64,000 nt of DNA from positions 1 through 64,000 of the forward strand of contig FPKD01000009.1 of NCBI GenBank assembly GCA_900119625.1. Direction: 5' to 3'. This DNA is from Olsenella sp. kh2p3 (GTDB lineage Bacteria; Actinomycetota; Coriobacteriia; Coriobacteriales; Atopobiaceae). Shown piece by piece: positions 51,277 through 60,317 of the stretch. Numbering within the stretch: the first letter of the stretch is position 1; every line of letters begins with the position of its first letter. The notes below the pieces were generated by a model. That model was not told the origin of the DNA and did no database searches. It worked only from the letters and a program-made list of their open reading frames with translations. The translations under genes and the position numbers were made by a program.

Positions 51277-51993
51277 ATGCCAGACCATCCCTCCATCCCC
51301 CGAGGACCCGCGTCGTTTGAGGACTTGCTTCAGAATGCGGGACTCTCCGAGCGCGAGGCGGATGCGGCCCGGACGGTCGTGTTGGGCCTCACCGCCGCAG
51401 AGGCGGCCCCATTGATGGGCGTTGGGGCGTCGACTGTTGGCAGCTACCGGCAGCGGGCCTACCAGAAGTTGGGCGTGTCTACGAAGGCGGAGTTCCTGAG
51501 AATTCCCTCATGTGCCCAGTGGCAGAAGGCGCTGGTGCAGGAAGATGCCCCACACGATGGGACCTCAAAGACGGCGTCTGAGACCCGCCAAAGCTCGCGG
51601 CAGTTTTACCTGCGTCTCTTCCTCAAATGTCTTCTTGCCAGTGCTGCCATTGTGTCCGTTGTTATAGTCGCCTCCTTGATTTCTCGTCCCCAGTACACTT
51701 ACCTCGACTCACCTAATGGGTCCATTACGTCCGATTTCGGCGACGTACCGGACGTCACGGGCATGCGTGCGGATTCCGCCGCCTCCGCGTTGGCGTCTGC
51801 GGGCTACTTCCCAGAGTTTCTACCTCGCACTTCTTCGGAAGTTCCGGGTACGGTCCTTCGCGTGGGCAAGATTGGTGAGATGAAAGACGCTGATGAGAGC
51901 CGCTCTGCCATAGCGTGGGATGGAGGCAGCGCCTCTGGTTACAACGTGCACGGCGATTGGAAGGCGTATGTCCTGATTGACGTTGCCGTCTAG
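51277..51993 (+). CDS. LuxR-type HTH protein with TM segment and PASTA domain
   Basis: 238 residues. The first 70 residues hold a LuxR-type HTH (LSEREADAARTVVLGLTAAE; GVGASTVGSYRQRAYQKLGV). A membrane segment lies at about 112-132. The C-terminal region is a PASTA-like domain (VPDVTGMRADSAASALASAG near 152). DNA-binding head inside, peptidoglycan-sensing domain outside: a one-component membrane regulator for cell-wall state is the natural reading, but its targets are unknown. No clear ribosome-binding site is seen. Confidence 0.75.
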   Translation: MPDHPSIPRGPASFEDLLQNAGLSEREADAARTVVLGLTAAEAAPLMGVGASTVGSYRQRAYQKLGVSTKAEFLRIPSCAQWQKALVQEDAPHDGTSKTASETRQSSRQFYLRLFLKCLLASAAIVSVVIVASLISRPQYTYLDSPNGSITSDFGDVPDVTGMRADSAASALASAGYFPEFLPRTSSEVPGTVLRVGKIGEMKDADESRSAIAWDGGSASGYNVHGDWKAYVLIDVAV

Positions 51994-52140
51994 GAGTGCG
52001 CTTGCGGACATGGCTGCGCCGTCGATGGGTGGCAAATGTGGCAACTCGCAATTTGCTGCAGACATCCACTTCCTGCATTTAGTACTTTCTTGGCAAGACA
52101 GACATAGATCAGAGAGATCATCAAGAGGGGAGCGGCCTCG

Positions 52141-52263
52141 ATGGTTTACGGACTGAGTGGTTGGGTACTATTTGGCATGCTCCTTGTTGCGATTCTCGTG
52201 GTTGCGCTGATTATCTTCGGCGTCGTCCTTCTTGTGAGAAAGGCTTGGGGCAAGCGCAAATAA
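52141..52263 (+). CDS. 40-residue single-span membrane peptide
   Basis: A 40-residue frame starting MVYGLSGWVLFGMLL with a hydrophobic core and the basic end RKAWGKRK. GAGGGGAG lies about 10 bp before the ATG. It follows the LuxR/PASTA gene by 150 bp. Too short for firm assignment; the codon pattern and membrane-like layout suggest a real small protein. Confidence 0.45.
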   Translation: MVYGLSGWVLFGMLLVAILVVALIIFGVVLLVRKAWGKRK

Positions 52264-52299
52264 ACCCTGCAGAAAAGCCTCGCTCGGCTGTGGGCTGCA

Positions 52300-52365
52300 A
52301 CACATTCGGCGCTCGATTGTGTATCGACCTGCGCGGGATACACGTTCGGGTGCGAATGTGTGGCG
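52300..52365. repeat. CACATTCG palindromes, second locus
   Basis: ACACATTCGGCGCTCGATTG is followed by TGTATCG (52300-52326). ACACGTTCGGGTGCGAATGT is followed by GTGG (52341-52364). The halves match those at 39092-39163 with single-base changes. Two copies at each locus suggest a common origin. Confidence 0.8.
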
Positions 52366-52412
52366 GTGCACCGTGCGTTTGGAACGGATGCGGGCCTCCC
52401 CGCGGGATCCCG

Positions 52413-52564
52413 TGCCCAAAATTTGCGGTTGCCGGTCAAAAATAGGGGTTCCGTCTAGTATCACCCCACAGGTGCCATTTCCCTACCTGCGGCTCTCTAA
52501 AAGGTTAGAGGCTTCGTACTCGGCGATTCGCCCAAAAAGGACCGGCAACCGCAAATTTTGGGCA
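52413..52564. repeat. 25-bp perfect inverted repeat flanking 102 bp
   Basis: The arm TGCCCAAAATTTGCGGTTGC (plus CGGTC) at 52413-52437 recurs inverted at 52540-52564. The spacer holds no open frame and no other obvious feature. The arms are perfect over 25 bp, MITE-like. No target-site duplication was identified by eye. Confidence 0.9.
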
Positions 52565-52600
52565 GAGCATGTCGCGAGGATGGCCCAAAACGCTTCGGCC

Positions 52601-52686
52601 CCCGCCAGCGCGCTCATCGCGGCCCCCGCCAGCGGGCCTAACGCCCGCCAGCGCGCTCATCGCAGCCGCCGCCAGTGCACCCAACG
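52601..52686. repeat. 43-bp tandem duplication
   Basis: Two units, 52601-52643 and 52644-52686, both starting CCCGCCAGCGCGCTCATCGC, with a handful of differences. 43 is not a multiple of three, so it is not an in-frame protein repeat. With the inverted repeat before it, it accounts for most of the gene-free stretch 52264-52905. Confidence 0.85.
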
Positions 52687-52905
52687 CGGCCCCCCACACC
52701 CAATTGCTAACAGCCGCGTGCCTCCATGTTTCGAGCGTGCGAAACCCCCGTTACCATGCTCGTTTGGTTCCGATTCTTACAAGACCCAGCGAATCCTCCC
52801 ACGTAAAACGGTATGCGTGGGGCAGAGAAGGCCCCCAGAGCGTGGGGCAGGGGAGCCCCGGAGAGCGCGGGCCGAGACCCGCAGACAGTTTGGGGAAGTG
52901 ATCGC

Positions 52906-53247
52906 ATGGGAACGCGCTTCGATGAGCACCCGATCCTCGGGACAACCGAGAGGGGGCGCCTCGTCAGCTTCACCTACGACGGGAAGACGCTGCAGGGCTA
53001 CGAGGGCGAGCCGGTTGCCGTTGCCCTGAGCGCAGCCGGCGTCAAGGTGCACCGCTACACCGCCAAACGCCACGAGCCGCGTGCAGTCCCGGCCGGCATG
53101 TCGGCCGCCATCGAGGTGGCCAAGCGTGGCGCGTTCCCCCAGCCGGTGCGCTCCGACCGCCGCACTCGTGGCGTCCTTGTGATGCCGTTCGACCTGCTCC
53201 TTGACCGCCTGCCGATAAGTCCCTATACTCAACCTGCAATGCAGTAG
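52906..53247 (+). CDS. HcnA-like (2Fe-2S)-binding protein homologue lacking cysteines
   Basis: 113 residues. The first 55 (DEHPILGTTERGRLVSFTYD, GYEGEPVAVALSAAGVKV) match the N-terminal pattern of HcnA/sarcosine oxidase-alpha-type small [2Fe-2S] proteins. Their normal continuation holds the Cys ligands, but this protein has no cysteine. No simple frameshift restores the ligand pattern by eye. It may be a domain with a changed role or a decayed gene. GGGAAG lies 7 bp before the ATG. Its 3' end contains the promoter of the rimP operon. Confidence 0.6.
   Translation: MGTRFDEHPILGTTERGRLVSFTYDGKTLQGYEGEPVAVALSAAGVKVHRYTAKRHEPRAVPAGMSAAIEVAKRGAFPQPVRSDRRTRGVLVMPFDLLLDRLPISPYTQPAMQ
53201..53229 (+). 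promoter_or_regulatory. sigma-70 promoter of the rimP-nusA-infB operon
   Basis: TTGACC (53201-53206) and TATACT (53224-53229) with an exact 17-bp spacer, the best promoter match in the window. It lies inside the end of the HcnA-like gene, about 95 bp before rimP. Confidence 0.8.
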
Positions 53248-53324
53248 TGATTCGTAGGAAGTGGGGTGGAGTTTCTCGCCCCGCTTCCTTTCTGTATGTA
53301 CCTGTGATGTGTGAGGGAGGGAAC

Positions 53325-53831
53325 ATGCCCGCAGTGCCAGAGCACGACACGCGCCAGCGCATCCTTGACGCGCTCGAGGCAGCAGCGCCCGAGCATGGCA
53401 TCGACATCGTCGACGTCGAGGTCGTGGGCTCGAAGAAGAACCCGTGCGTCCGCGTGCGCATCGACCACGCAGACGAGGAGGCCGCGCCTATCTCGCTCGA
53501 CGAGGTGGCCGCCGAGACCGAGTGGATCTCTGCCGCGATCGACGAGCTCGACCCCATCGAGGGGTCCTTCACGCTCGAGGTCTCGTCGCCCGGCCTCTCG
53601 CGTCCGCTCCGTCGTCCGCACGACTTCGAGCGCTTCGCCGGCGAGGACGTCTCGCTTGGGACCACGGCAACCGAGGGTCGTCGCCACTTCACCGGCCGCC
53701 TGGAGGGCCTGGACGGCGGAAACGTTGTCCTCACGGTTGACGGCGAGCGCGTGAGCATCCCCCTCGACCAGGTCAAGAGCTGCAAGATCAAGCCAAACTT
53801 CGATGCCCCGTCCAACGGGGCCAAGAGCTAG
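53325..53831 (+). CDS. rimP: ribosome maturation factor RimP
   Basis: About 168 residues. The N-terminal domain has DIVDVEVVGSKKNPCVRVRI and the family signature LEVSSPGLSRPLRRPHDFERFAG near 89, followed by an SH3-like C-terminal domain. It helps mature the 30S subunit. GAGGGAGGG precedes the ATG. It is 12 bp before nusA in the standard order, first gene of the operon. Confidence 0.95.
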   Translation: MPAVPEHDTRQRILDALEAAAPEHGIDIVDVEVVGSKKNPCVRVRIDHADEEAAPISLDEVAAETEWISAAIDELDPIEGSFTLEVSSPGLSRPLRRPHDFERFAGEDVSLGTTATEGRRHFTGRLEGLDGGNVVLTVDGERVSIPLDQVKSCKIKPNFDAPSNGAKS

Positions 53832-53843
53832 AAAGGAATCCGC

Positions 53844-55097
53844 ATGGCATCAGAGATGATGGAAGCGCTGATGGCGCTTTGCCAGGAGAAGCACATCGAC
53901 GAGCTGTACCTGCTCGACCGCCTGGAGCAGTCGCTCGCCAAGAGCTACGCCGACATCCTTCACCTTCCCTTTGGCGCGCGCGTCACCATCGACCACGCCA
54001 CCGGCAAGGTCTACGTCTACGAGCTCATCCCCAAGGAGGAGTCCTACGACGAGGAGACCGGCGAGTACCTCGACTTTGACGAGAAGGACGTCACCCCGCC
54101 CGACACTTCCCGCATCGCGGCGCAGCACGCCAAGACCGAGATTCGCGCCATCGTGCGCAACGCGGCGCGCGTACAGATCTACGAGGAGTTCTCACAGCGC
54201 ATTGGCGATATCATCACCGGCACGGTGCTCCAGACCACGCCCGACTTCACGATCATCAAGATCCGCGAGGGCGTCGAGGCCGAGCTTCCCCACTTTGACC
54301 AGCGCCGCTTCCCCGACGAGCGCAACGAGCGCCCCGTTGGCGAGCGCTACTCGCACAATCAGCGCCTGAAGGCCATCATCATCGACGTGCGCGACCCGAA
54401 CAACGACCAGCCCACTGTTCGCGGCGAGCGCCAGCGTCCGCCCATCGTGGTCTCCCGCACCCACCCCGACCTCATCCGCAGGCTCTTCGAGCTTGAGGTC
54501 CCCGAGGTCTACGACGGCGTCGTCGAGATTCGCTCCATCGCCCGCGAGCCGGGTATCCGCTCGAAGGTCGCCGTCTCGTCCAAGGACGAGCACCTCGATC
54601 CCGTGGGCGCCTGCGTGGGCCCCAAGGGCAGCCGCGTGCGCACGGTTGTCTCCGAGCTGCGTGGCGAGCGCGTAGACGTGGTGCCCTGGTCCGATGATCC
54701 CGCGCGCTGCGTTGCCAATGCCCTCTCGCCTGCACGCGTGTCTCGCGTGGTTCTTGGCCCCGAGGACGGCTACGCCACGGTCATCGTGCCTGACGACCAG
54801 CTGTCGCTGGCCATTGGCAAGGAGGGCCAGAACGCCCGTCTGGCCGCGCACCTCACCGGCATGCACATCGACATCAAGAACGAGTCGCTGGCGGCTGGCG
54901 TCCTGCGCGACCTTCCCCGCGCTGCTGAGGCCCTCGAGAGCGAGGCCGAGGAGGACGGCGAGCAGCACCGTTGCGAGTACGTGGGCGAGAACGGCATCCA
55001 GTGCCGCAACATGGCTCGTCCGGGCTCGCGCTACTGCGGCATCCACGAGAAGCTCATGGATGCCGAGGTCTCCGATGACCCCGATTCTCTGATCTAG
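53844..55097 (+). CDS. nusA: transcription factor NusA with C-terminal Cys/His motif
   Basis: 417 residues. The N-terminal RNA polymerase-binding domain (1-135), an S1 domain, and two KH domains ([17 protein letters not shown] near 252; [19 protein letters not shown] near 320) are clear. The C-terminus carries [20 protein letters not shown] and RYCGIHE (near residues 375-400). This C-x8-C-x10-C-x2-H pattern looks like a small zinc-binding motif and is not part of ordinary NusA. ylxR, often next in other bacteria, is absent. Confidence 0.95.
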   Translation: MASEMMEALMALCQEKHIDELYLLDRLEQSLAKSYADILHLPFGARVTIDHATGKVYVYELIPKEESYDEETGEYLDFDEKDVTPPDTSRIAAQHAKTEIRAIVRNAARVQIYEEFSQRIGDIITGTVLQTTPDFTIIKIREGVEAELPHFDQRRFPDERNERPVGERYSHNQRLKAIIIDVRDPNNDQPTVRGERQRPPIVVSRTHPDLIRRLFELEVPEVYDGVVEIRSIAREPGIRSKVAVSSKDEHLDPVGACVGPKGSRVRTVVSELRGERVDVVPWSDDPARCVANALSPARVSRVVLGPEDGYATVIVPDDQLSLAIGKEGQNARLAAHLTGMHIDIKNESLAAGVLRDLPRAAEALESEAEEDGEQHRCEYVGENGIQCRNMARPGSRYCGIHEKLMDAEVSDDPDSLI

Positions 55098-55170
55098 CGT
55101 CCCCAAGCGGACTTTTGATTGCAGGCACTACCCGGGCGGCACAGCCGCCCGTGAATGAAAGGTTGGTCAC

Positions 55171-57819
55171 ATGGCCAAGACTCGCGTACACGACCTTGCC
55201 AAGGAGTATGGGATGACGAGCAAGGAGATGCTCGACCATCTCCGCGACATGAAGATTCCCGCCAAGTCTGCCTCCTCGACGCTCGAGGACGCCTACGTCT
55301 CCATTGTGCGCAAGAAGCTCAAGCCCATCCTGGAGGATCGCGCTGCCCAGATTGAGGCCGCCAAGAAGGCCGAGGAGGAGGCTGCCGCCGAGGCCAAGAA
55401 GGCCGAGGAGGAGGCCGCCGAGAAGGAGCGCGTCGCAGCCGAGAAGCGCCGCGAGCGCGAGCGCGCCGAGGAGGAGAAGAAGCGCGCTGCCGCCGAGGCC
55501 GCGAGGAAGCGCGCCGAGGAGGAGAAGAAGCGCGCCGCCGAGAAGGCCGCCAAGGAGCGCGCCGAGGAGGAAGAGCGCAACCGCGTCCACGACAACGCCC
55601 CCAAGTCGATGCCCACCTTCACCTCGCTGCTTGACCAGATTGCCCAGCAGGAGCAGGTGCTCAAGCAGCAGGCCGAGGAGGCCGCGCAGAAGAAGGCCGA
55701 GGGCCAGGGTCGCCGCGAGCGCCGTAGCGAGTCCGATCGCGCCCGCTCCGAGCGCAAGAGCTACTCCGCCCCGTCTCGCATGGAGCAGGACGGCAGTCCC
55801 GAGCAGGGCGAGGGCCGTCCCGGCCGCAAGGGCCGCAAGGGCAGCCGTCGCGGTGACGAGGGCGAGGACCGCTACAGCCGCATGGCCCGCGAGGCCGAGG
55901 CCTACAACCGCAGCCGCGTTCTCGACGAGGCCCGCGAGGCCGTCGAGGAGGCGTCGCGCGAGTCCACCGGCAGGCGCCGCCGCCGCAAGGAGCGCCGCCA
56001 GAAGCAGGCCGAGGAGGCCGCGGAGGAGAAGCGCATAGAGGAGGCCATCGCCAACGACCAGGACCTCTCGCAGCTCGACACCGTGAAGGTCCCGCAGGGC
56101 GCCACGGTCGCGCAGCTCGCCGAGCTTCTCGGCGTGCCGGCCAACGACATCATCAAGCGTCTCTTCCTCCTGGGCAACCCCCTCACGCTCACCGAGTCCA
56201 TGTCCGATGACCTCATCGAGCTGGTCGCCGATGACCTGGGCCGCGACGTCAAGGTCATGACCAAGGAGGAGGAGAACTCCTTCACCTTCTACGATGACCC
56301 CAAGGACCTGAAGCCCCGTCCGCCCGTGGTCACCGTCATGGGCCACGTCGACCACGGCAAGACGTCGCTCTTGGACGCCATCCGCCACACCGGCGTTGCC
56401 GAGGGCGAGGCCGGCGGCATCACGCAGGCCATCGGCGCCTCTCAGGTCAAGATCAACGGCCGCACCATCACCTTCATCGACACCCCTGGTCACGAGACCT
56501 TCACGGCCATGCGTGCCCGCGGCGCCAAGGTGACCGACATCGTCATCCTCATCGTGGCCGCAGACGACGGCGTCATGCCCCAGACCGTCGAGTCCATCAA
56601 CCACGCTAAGGCCGCAGGCGTGCCCATCGTCGTGGCCGTGAACAAGATCGACAAGCCCGGCGCCGACCCCACCCGCGTGCGCCAGGAGCTCACCGAGTAC
56701 GGCATCATCCCCGAGGAGTGGGGCGGACAGAACATGTTCGTCGACATCTCGGCCAAGAAGCACATCGGCATCGACAACCTGCTCGAGGCCGTCCTGCTCG
56801 AGGCCGACGTCCTCGAGCTCAAGGCCAACCCCGACACCTTTGCCTCCGGCAACGTCCTCGAGGCCAAGCTCGACCGCGGCCGCGGCTCGGTGGCCACGGT
56901 GCTCGTGACGCGCGGCACGCTCCACGTGGGCGACGCCGTGGTTGCCGGCATGGCCTACGGTCGCGTGCGCGCAATGCTCGACCCCAAGGGCAACCCCGTC
57001 GAGACGGCGGGTCCCTCCGACCCGGTGGAGATCCTGGGCCTCCAGAGCGTCCCCATGGCAGGCGACGAGTTCCGCGTCTTCCAGGACGACCGCGACGCCC
57101 GCGACCTGGCCGACCAGCGCGCCCTCAAGGCCCGCATCGAGGAGCAGAACCGCGTGAAGCACGTCACGCTCGAGAACCTCTTCGCCACCATGGCCGACGC
57201 CGACGTCAAGGAGCTCAACCTCATCATCAAGGCCGACGTCCAGGGCTCCATCGAGGCGCTCCAGGACTCGCTCGACAAGATGGACCAGTCCGAGGTTCGC
57301 ATCAACACGATCCACGCTGCCGTGGGCGCCATCACCGAGACCGACGTCACGCTAGCCGATGCCTCCAACGCCATCATCATTGGCTTTGGCGTGCGTCCCG
57401 ATGCCAAGGCCCGTGCCGCCGCCGAGCGCGAGGGCGTCGAGATTCGTACCTACAGCGTCATCTACAAGGCCATCGAGGACATCGACGCCGCCCGTATCGG
57501 CATGCTCAAGCCCACCGAGGAGGAGGTCCAGACCGGCATCGCTGAGGTCCGCGACACCTTCAAGGTGCCCAAGGTTGGCATCGCCGCCGGCTGCATGATC
57601 TCCGAGGGCGAGGTCTCCCGCGACGACCAGGTGCGCCTCGTGCGCGACGGCATCGTGGTCTACGAGGGCAAGATCGCCTCGCTCAGGCGCTACAAGGACG
57701 ACGTCAAGAGCGTCAAGGCCGGCTTCGAGTGCGGCATTGGCCTGGAGAACTTCCAGGACATCCACCCCGGCGACCAGATCGAGGCGTTCCGCATCGAAGA
57801 GGTCGCCCGCACGGAGTAG
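55171..57819 (+). CDS. infB: translation initiation factor IF-2
   Basis: 882 residues. An N-terminal IF2 domain (1-50) is followed by a long charged Ala/Glu/Lys/Arg-rich linker (65-300). The GTPase core carries GHVDHGKTS near 391, DTPGHE near 438 and NKID near 492. Domains II-IV complete the factor that loads initiator tRNA on the 30S subunit. A small hairpin lies in the 73-bp space behind nusA. Confidence 0.96.
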   Translation: MAKTRVHDLAKEYGMTSKEMLDHLRDMKIPAKSASSTLEDAYVSIVRKKLKPILEDRAAQIEAAKKAEEEAAAEAKKAEEEAAEKERVAAEKRRERERAEEEKKRAAAEAARKRAEEEKKRAAEKAAKERAEEEERNRVHDNAPKSMPTFTSLLDQIAQQEQVLKQQAEEAAQKKAEGQGRRERRSESDRARSERKSYSAPSRMEQDGSPEQGEGRPGRKGRKGSRRGDEGEDRYSRMAREAEAYNRSRVLDEAREAVEEASRESTGRRRRRKERRQKQAEEAAEEKRIEEAIANDQDLSQLDTVKVPQGATVAQLAELLGVPANDIIKRLFLLGNPLTLTESMSDDLIELVADDLGRDVKVMTKEEENSFTFYDDPKDLKPRPPVVTVMGHVDHGKTSLLDAIRHTGVAEGEAGGITQAIGASQVKINGRTITFIDTPGHETFTAMRARGAKVTDIVILIVAADDGVMPQTVESINHAKAAGVPIVVAVNKIDKPGADPTRVRQELTEYGIIPEEWGGQNMFVDISAKKHIGIDNLLEAVLLEADVLELKANPDTFASGNVLEAKLDRGRGSVATVLVTRGTLHVGDAVVAGMAYGRVRAMLDPKGNPVETAGPSDPVEILGLQSVPMAGDEFRVFQDDRDARDLADQRALKARIEEQNRVKHVTLENLFATMADADVKELNLIIKADVQGSIEALQDSLDKMDQSEVRINTIHAAVGAITETDVTLADASNAIIIGFGVRPDAKARAAAEREGVEIRTYSVIYKAIEDIDAARIGMLKPTEEEVQTGIAEVRDTFKVPKVGIAAGCMISEGEVSRDDQVRLVRDGIVVYEGKIASLRRYKDDVKSVKAGFECGIGLENFQDIHPGDQIEAFRIEEVARTE

Positions 57820-57829
57820 GGAGGCACAC

Positions 57830-58294
57830 GTGAAGCAGAACCAGAACTCGCGCCGGACCAACCAGCTCGCGCACGAGAAGCTCGCCACGATCATGCTCTT
57901 CGAGGTCTCAGACCCCGACCTCCAGCTCGTGACCATCACGGGCGTGGAGGTCTCGGTCGACAGGTCCTTCATGCGCGCCTACGTGAGCTGCGACGCCTCC
58001 CGCTACGAGGAGGTATCCGCGGCCCTCGAGCGCGCGAAGGGACGCATCCGCTCGCTTCTCGGCCACGCGCTCGGCTGGCGCGTGACGCCGGAGCTGGCGT
58101 TCCAGATCGACACCACGACCGACGAGGCGGAGCGCATCTCTCGTGCGCTCGAGAACGTCCCGCCGACGCTTGGCGTCGAGAAGGACGAGAACGGCTATCC
58201 CATTGCGGCGGACGCCGAGGGGAATGGCGACGACACTGCCGACGAGACGGCCATCGATGTCGCCCCCGCCGGCGACGAGGCAGAGGGCGAGTAG
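57830..58294 (+). CDS. rbfA: ribosome-binding factor A
   Basis: About 154 residues. The KH-like core covers residues 1-105, with family features ISDPDL-like FEVSDPDLQLVTITGVEVS and an RIRSLLGHALGWRVTPEL segment near 65. The C-terminal 40 residues are an acidic tail absent from many RbfA proteins. GTG 57830 has AGGGAGG 5 bp upstream. It acts in late 30S maturation and cold adaptation. Confidence 0.92.
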   Translation: MKQNQNSRRTNQLAHEKLATIMLFEVSDPDLQLVTITGVEVSVDRSFMRAYVSCDASRYEEVSAALERAKGRIRSLLGHALGWRVTPELAFQIDTTTDEAERISRALENVPPTLGVEKDENGYPIAADAEGNGDDTADETAIDVAPAGDEAEGE

Positions 58295-58305
58295 GGAAGA
58301 GCCTG

Positions 58306-59361
58306 ATGAGGGTTTCCGAGTACATGGAGCAGGCCGAGCTCTTCAAGGGCGTCGTCGCGCTGATCGAGGATGCGGACACCATCGCGATCTGCGCGCACAC
58401 CTCGCCCGATGGCGACGCCATCGGGTCCGGCCTCGCGCTCGCCGAGGTCATCCGCACGGCATGGCCCGGCAAGCGCGTGACCAACCTCCTGGCCGACAAG
58501 GGCCCCGTGCCGAGGATCTACCGCTTCCTCCCGGGCTCTGACACCTTCGTCCACGCCGCCGACTACGACGTGACGCCCGACCTCTTCATCTGCGTGGACC
58601 TCTCCCAGAAGTCCCGGCTGGCAGATGCCGAGAAGGTCTGCGACCGGGCCCGCCACGTCGCCGTCCTCGACCACCATCCCTCGGGCGAGCCCTTCTGGGA
58701 CGCCGGCGTGGTGCGCCCCGACGCCGCCGCGACGGGCGTCATCATCTCCGAGTTCTGCCTGCACTCCTCGCGCGTGCTCACGCCCACGATCGCTCAGAAC
58801 CTCCTCTGCGCCATCGTGACCGACACGGGACGCTTCCAGTACCAGAACGCCGACAGCGAGGCCTTCGATACGGCAAGCATGCTGGTCGAGGCCGGTGCCT
58901 CTCCCGCAGAGGTCGCGCTCAACGTGTACCAGTCCGACCGTCTCGCCTACGTGCACCTGGCCGCCCGCGTGCTCGCGCGCATCCAGACCTTCGCCGAAGG
59001 GCGCATCGCCTACAGCTTTGCCACCAACGAGGACATCGCCCAGGCCGGCGTCACGCTCGACGAACTCGACGGCCTCATCGACCTGGTGCGCTGCATCGAG
59101 GGCACCCAGGTGGCCCTCTTCTTGAAGGAGGTCGACGGCGGCAAGGTCCGCGGCAACCTCCGCTCAAAGTGCGACCTCGACGTCTCGGGCATCGCGCGCG
59201 AGATGGGCGGCGGCGGGCACCGTGCCGCGGCAGGGTTCACCGCCACGGGCACCGTGGACGAGGTGCGCGCCATCGTGCTCCCCAAGCTCTGCGCCCTCTT
59301 CGAGGACGGCGCGTGCCGGGATGTTGCGACTTCGGCAGACGTGCGAGGTGCGTCACGGTGA
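58306..59361 (+). CDS. nrnA: DHH/DHHA1-family phosphoesterase (NrnA-like)
   Basis: 351 residues. The DHH domain has HTSPDGDAIGSGLAL near 31, VDLSQKSRL near 96, LDHHPSG near 119 and TDTGRFQY near 165. The C-terminal DHHA1 domain ends with the GGGGH motif near 305. NrnA-type enzymes break down nano-RNA and pAp; cyclic dinucleotide turnover is also known in the family. The gene's position between rbfA and truB is the usual one. Its TGA overlaps the truB start. Confidence 0.88.
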   Translation: MRVSEYMEQAELFKGVVALIEDADTIAICAHTSPDGDAIGSGLALAEVIRTAWPGKRVTNLLADKGPVPRIYRFLPGSDTFVHAADYDVTPDLFICVDLSQKSRLADAEKVCDRARHVAVLDHHPSGEPFWDAGVVRPDAAATGVIISEFCLHSSRVLTPTIAQNLLCAIVTDTGRFQYQNADSEAFDTASMLVEAGASPAEVALNVYQSDRLAYVHLAARVLARIQTFAEGRIAYSFATNEDIAQAGVTLDELDGLIDLVRCIEGTQVALFLKEVDGGKVRGNLRSKCDLDVSGIAREMGGGGHRAAAGFTATGTVDEVRAIVLPKLCALFEDGACRDVATSADVRGASR

Positions 59362-60317
59362 AGCGCGGCGAGTCGGGTGTGAATGCCCTCCTCGGCATCG
59401 ACAAGCCCTGCGGCATGACCAGCCACGACGTGGTGAACCGCGTGCGGCGCGTCCTGGGGGAGCGTCGCGTGGGACACGCTGGCACGCTTGACCCCGCCGC
59501 GTCCGGCGTCATGGTCGTGGGCGTGGGCCAGGGCACGCGCCTCATGGGCCTTCTCACCGCCGAACGCAAGCGCTACACGGCGGGCATCCTCTTTGGGTGC
59601 GAGACCGACACCGACGACGCCGACGGCGCCCCCACGGTTGCCGCCGAGGTCCCCGAGCGCCTGGCCAGCGAGGACGTGGCGCGCGAGGTTCTCGCCGGCT
59701 TTGTCGGCGAGCAGGACCAGGTGCCACCCGCATACTCGGCCATCTCCGTGGGTGGCCAGCGCTCCTACGCGCTCGCCCGCGAGGGGAGGGCGCCCGAGCT
59801 GGCGGCGCGGCGCATCACGGTCTTCTCGGCCACGCTCGTCGAGATAGCCTCCGTGGAGGGGCAGCTCAGCTGGGTCGTGGACTTTGACGTCTCCAAGGGC
59901 ACCTACGTGCGGAGCCTGGCGCGCGACATTGGCCGCGCGGCCGGGTCTGCCGCGCACCTCGTGGCGCTGCGGCGCACGCAGTCTGGCTCGGTGGGTCTCG
60001 ACGCCTGCCTGGCGCTTGACGCCGTCGATGCGGCGCGCGAGCCTGCGGAGGTGCTTGCCCACGCGCTCGACCCCATTGCTGCCTTGGGTGCTCCGGTGCG
60101 CCAGCTGAGCGCGCAGGAGGCGGCCGATGCCGCCTGCGGCAAGGTCGTGGCGGCAGGAACGGTGCGCGTGGGAGATGGCACAAAGCGTGCCCCGCTTCCC
60201 GGCGAGCGCATTGCCATGGTCTTTGACCAGCGCCTTGTTGGCGTCTGGAGCTGTGGCAGGCGTGGCCTTGCCTGCGAGGTCAACTTCCCGGCCGGCATCA
60301 CGGGGGTGCGCGCATGA
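59358..60317 (+). CDS. truB: tRNA pseudouridine-55 synthase
   Basis: About 319 residues. GVNALLGIDKPCGMTSHDVV near 7 and GHAGTLDPAASGVMVVGVG near 38 (catalytic Asp in TLDP) are the family marks, with YSAISVGGQRSYALARE near 126. It makes pseudouridine 55 in the T-loop. The start GTG overlaps the upstream stop (GTGA) and the stop overlaps ribF (ATGA), so translation is coupled. Confidence 0.95.
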   Translation: MKRGESGVNALLGIDKPCGMTSHDVVNRVRRVLGERRVGHAGTLDPAASGVMVVGVGQGTRLMGLLTAERKRYTAGILFGCETDTDDADGAPTVAAEVPERLASEDVAREVLAGFVGEQDQVPPAYSAISVGGQRSYALAREGRAPELAARRITVFSATLVEIASVEGQLSWVVDFDVSKGTYVRSLARDIGRAAGSAAHLVALRRTQSGSVGLDACLALDAVDAAREPAEVLAHALDPIAALGAPVRQLSAQEAADAACGKVVAAGTVRVGDGTKRAPLPGERIAMVFDQRLVGVWSCGRRGLACEVNFPAGITGVRA

